Of a stretch of 64,000 nt of DNA, positions 62,299-64,000 are shown piece by piece. This DNA comes from Lutibacter sp. (GTDB lineage: Bacteria > Bacteroidota > Bacteroidia > Flavobacteriales > Flavobacteriaceae), in the NCBI GenBank assembly GCA_030683995.1, contig JAUXPH010000015.1, positions 124,001 through 188,000 of the forward strand. Reading direction: 5' to 3'. Under the pieces are notes generated by a model that had not been told where the DNA came from, searched no databases, and saw nothing but the letters and a program-made list of their open reading frames with translations. Numbering within the stretch: position 1 is the first letter of the stretch; each line of letters opens with the position of its first letter. The position numbers and the translations under genes were made by a program.

Positions 62299-63482
62299 AA
62301 TTCTGAATTTACGCTGTGATAAATTTTTGTGGCGTTGCCCACTATTTTAATAAAACCTTTTGCTTCATCGGCGGTCCAGTCTTTATTGGTTTCTCCATAC
62401 ACCCCAAATTTCGATTTCATTAAATCGTGTTTGGACTCAATGCCATTGATACTGAAATGATAAGGTTTTAAAGTTACAAAAACTTCGCCGGATACAGTTT
62501 GTTGCGAATCGGTTAAAAAAGCTTCAATATTTCGCATTACCGGATCAAAATACTGGCCTTCGTGCAACAACATTCCGTACCAATTTCCCAATTGTTCCTT
62601 CCAATATTGCTGCCATTTGGACAAAACATGTTTTTCCAACGTATGGTGCGCTTTTATGGTAATTAAAGCAGCGGCGGCTTCAAAACCAACCCTTCCTTTG
62701 ATTCCGATAATGGTATCGCCCACGTGGATGTCTCTTCCGATGGCATATTTTGAAGCGATTTCCTCTAATTTTAGAATATTATTTACGGGTGTATCAAATT
62801 CATTGTTAAAACCAACAAATTCCCCTTTTTCAAAATGAAGCGTCACTTCAACCGGTTCCGTTTTTTCCAATTGGCTCGGATAAGCGCTTTCAGGCAAAGA
62901 TTTATCGGAAGTCAGCGTTTCCACGCCGCCAACACTGGTTCCCCAAATTCCTTTATTGATGGAGTATTTTGCCTTTTCCCAAGAATATTCCACACCTTGT
63001 TGTTTCAGGAATTCAATTTCTTCCTGACGAGACAGTTTTAAATCCCTAATTGGGGTAATAATTTCAATTTCCGGCGCCAAAATTTGAAAAATCATGTCAA
63101 ATCGCACCTGGTCATTTCCTGCTCCCGTGCTTCCATGTGCCACATATTTTGCTCCAATTTGCTTGGCATACTCAACCACTTCAATGGCCTGAAAAACCCT
63201 TTCGGCACTTACGGAAAGCGGATAGGTGTTGTTTTTTAAGATATTTCCAAAAACCATATATTTGATGGCTTTTTCATAAAATTCTTCCAGAATATTTTTA
63301 TTGGTATGGGAAAAAACCCCCAATTCATACGCTCTTTTTTCTACGGATTCCAATTCATTTTCTGAAAATCCGCCCGTATTCACCAATACGCTGTGTACTT
63401 CTAAATGCAATTCGTTTTTTAAATATTTTACGCAAAACGAAGTGTCTAAACCTCCGCTGTATGCCAACACTACTTTTTCCAT
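62295..63482 (-). CDS. argG: Argininosuccinate synthase
   Basis: It joins citrulline and aspartate with ATP. The 395-aa protein has the PP-loop LAYSGGLDTSFCVKYL, GSTGAGNDQVRFD and a C-terminal domain of normal length. Downstream genes follow without a terminator. The GNAT gene lies upstream, separated by a 155-bp gap with repeats. Confidence 0.97.
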   Translation of the reverse strand: MEKVVLAYSGGLDTSFCVKYLKNELHLEVHSVLVNTGGFSENELESVEKRAYELGVFSHTNKNILEEFYEKAIKYMVFGNILKNNTYPLSVSAERVFQAIEVVEYAKQIGAKYVAHGSTGAGNDQVRFDMIFQILAPEIEIITPIRDLKLSRQEEIEFLKQQGVEYSWEKAKYSINKGIWGTSVGGVETLTSDKSLPESAYPSQLEKTEPVEVTLHFEKGEFVGFNNEFDTPVNNILKLEEIASKYAIGRDIHVGDTIIGIKGRVGFEAAAALITIKAHHTLEKHVLSKWQQYWKEQLGNWYGMLLHEGQYFDPVMRNIEAFLTDSQQTVSGEVFVTLKPYHFSINGIESKHDLMKSKFGVYGETNKDWTADEAKGFIKIVGNATKIYHSVNSEL

Positions 63483-63516
63483 GATTTTATATTTTTTTTA
63501 TTAATCCTATCCCCAA

Positions 63517-63601
63517 CCCTTTCCTAAGGAAAGGGAGTTTGATTTGGAATTAGAAAGATGTTTAAAACAAATAACTTTTAACCTGCCTGCCGGCAGGCAG
63601 G
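63517..63601. repeat. Palindromic repeats between the GNAT gene and argG
   Basis: CCCTTTCC-taa-GGAAAGGG (63517-63535) and the 20-bp perfect palindrome CCTGCCTGCCGGCAGGCAGG (63582-63601), followed by TTTTAACTTTTAAC runs. No ORF is seen in the gap. Confidence 0.7.
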
Positions 63602-63637
63602 CTTTTAACTTTTAACTTATAACTTTCAAACTACGCA

Positions 63638-64000
63638 CTAATCTTTTTTTTTTAGAAACAATGCTTGTTTAATTTTTTTCAATCGTGACAATACTTTTGA
63701 ATCATACTTATGCTGTTTGATGTTTTTTTCATGATTTGGATCGTACAACATTCCGGTGCACAAACACATTTTTCGATTGGTTCTTGTTAGAATATCGTAA
63801 TTCTTGCAAGTTCTGCAGCCATCCCAAAAAGCTTCATCTGTTGTTAACTCTGAAAATGTAACCGGCTGATAACCCAATTCGTAATTAATTTTCATAACCG
63901 CCAGTCCGGTAGTGATTCCAAAAATTTTAGCATTTGGATACAGTTCTTTTGAATGTTCTAAAATCCGCTTCTTAATTTCTTTTGCCAAGCCCTGATTTCT
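63638..64000 (-). CDS. GNAT-family acyltransferase of the arginine cluster, C-terminal part
   Basis: The gene runs off the right edge of the window. The reading frame is open to base 64000 and encodes RNQGLAKEIKKR..., the acyl-CoA pyrophosphate loop (Q/RxxGxG/A). The M at 63988 of the ORF track is just an internal TTG. About 121 residues are seen. Beyond the core (FGITTGLAVMKINYELGYQPV) comes a Cys-rich tail (WDGCRTCKNYD...KMCLCTGMLYDP), with C-x2-C and C-x-C pairs. I infer it may be the N-acylglutamate synthase for the cluster, since no argA or argJ is visible here. Confidence 0.75.
   Translation of the reverse strand, partial: RNQGLAKEIKKRILEHSKELYPNAKIFGITTGLAVMKINYELGYQPVTFSELTTDEAFWDGCRTCKNYDILTRTNRKMCLCTGMLYDPNHEKNIKQHKYDSKVLSRLKKIKQALFLKKKD

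Noticed and set aside
63638-63988. 116-aa GNAT call with a start at 63988
   Set aside because: The start codon is an internal TTG. The frame is open to the window edge and the acyl-CoA loop lies across it, so the gene is truncated by the window, not short.

Overview
The window is a gene-dense stretch of chromosome from a member of the Flavobacteriaceae (Bacteroidota). The grounds are: AT-rich DNA (an impression, not a count); a short SigA-type RpoD; a PorT-family type IX secretion protein; an exosortase F pair; a TamL-type Omp85 lipoprotein; N-acylornithine carbamoyltransferase instead of ArgF; and repeated TAnnTTTG promoter elements, the -7 consensus of this phylum. I cannot name the genus. 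Almost everything is core housekeeping. There is no phage, insertion sequence, CRISPR array or obvious transferred island.

Layout. 1-4.3 kb (+): end of a sigma-54 activator gene, lptE, a TPR gene, secG, groES-groEL. 4.4-12.4 kb (-): a metal-binding lipoprotein, pnp, rpsO, accD, fbaA, tamL. 12.5-18.4 kb: a SpoU-type rRNA methyltransferase (+), then porT, ubiE, a NifU-like scaffold, an OmpP1/FadL-type porin and a tyrosine-rich lipoprotein (-). 18.5-20.4 kb (+): proS, tRNA-Glu, rpsT. 20.5-27.7 kb (-): the rod-shape operon rodA-mrdA-mreD-mreC-mreB preceded by purH. 27.8-34 kb: a GAF-domain gene (-), exosortase xrtF with its partner, rpoD, rpe and a potassium uptake pair (+). 34.2-50.6 kb (-): tRNA-Arg, yqeY-like gene, then a full division and cell-wall (dcw) cluster from mraZ to ftsZ. 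50.8-52.9 kb (+): an alpha/beta hydrolase, engB and a pseudouridine synthase. 52.9-64 kb (-): an arginine-proline cluster, GNAT-argG-argC-proC-argD-proA-proB-argF'-argB-argE-argH.

How the genes work together. The rod operon and the dcw cluster supply the lateral and septal peptidoglycan machines; MurE carries the DNPR motif of meso-diaminopimelate ligases. MraZ appears to control its own operon through three GTGG boxes at exact 10-bp spacing. In the arginine cluster, glutamate is drawn into two parallel routes (proline through ProB/ProA/ProC, and arginine through N-acylated intermediates), with genes of the two routes alternating in one run.

The most unusual structure is a short intercistronic element seen three times: two tandem copies between ubiE and porT (89-bp period) and one between murD and ftsW. 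Each copy starts at or within 3 nt of the upstream stop codon and runs up to the next start codon. Each contains a 14-codon ORF (MKRAITNFD...), a TAATG stop-start overlap, and an inverted repeat whose 3' arm contains the ATG of the next gene. I also mark several GC-rich palindromic repeats, one of which has rebuilt the 5' end of murD.
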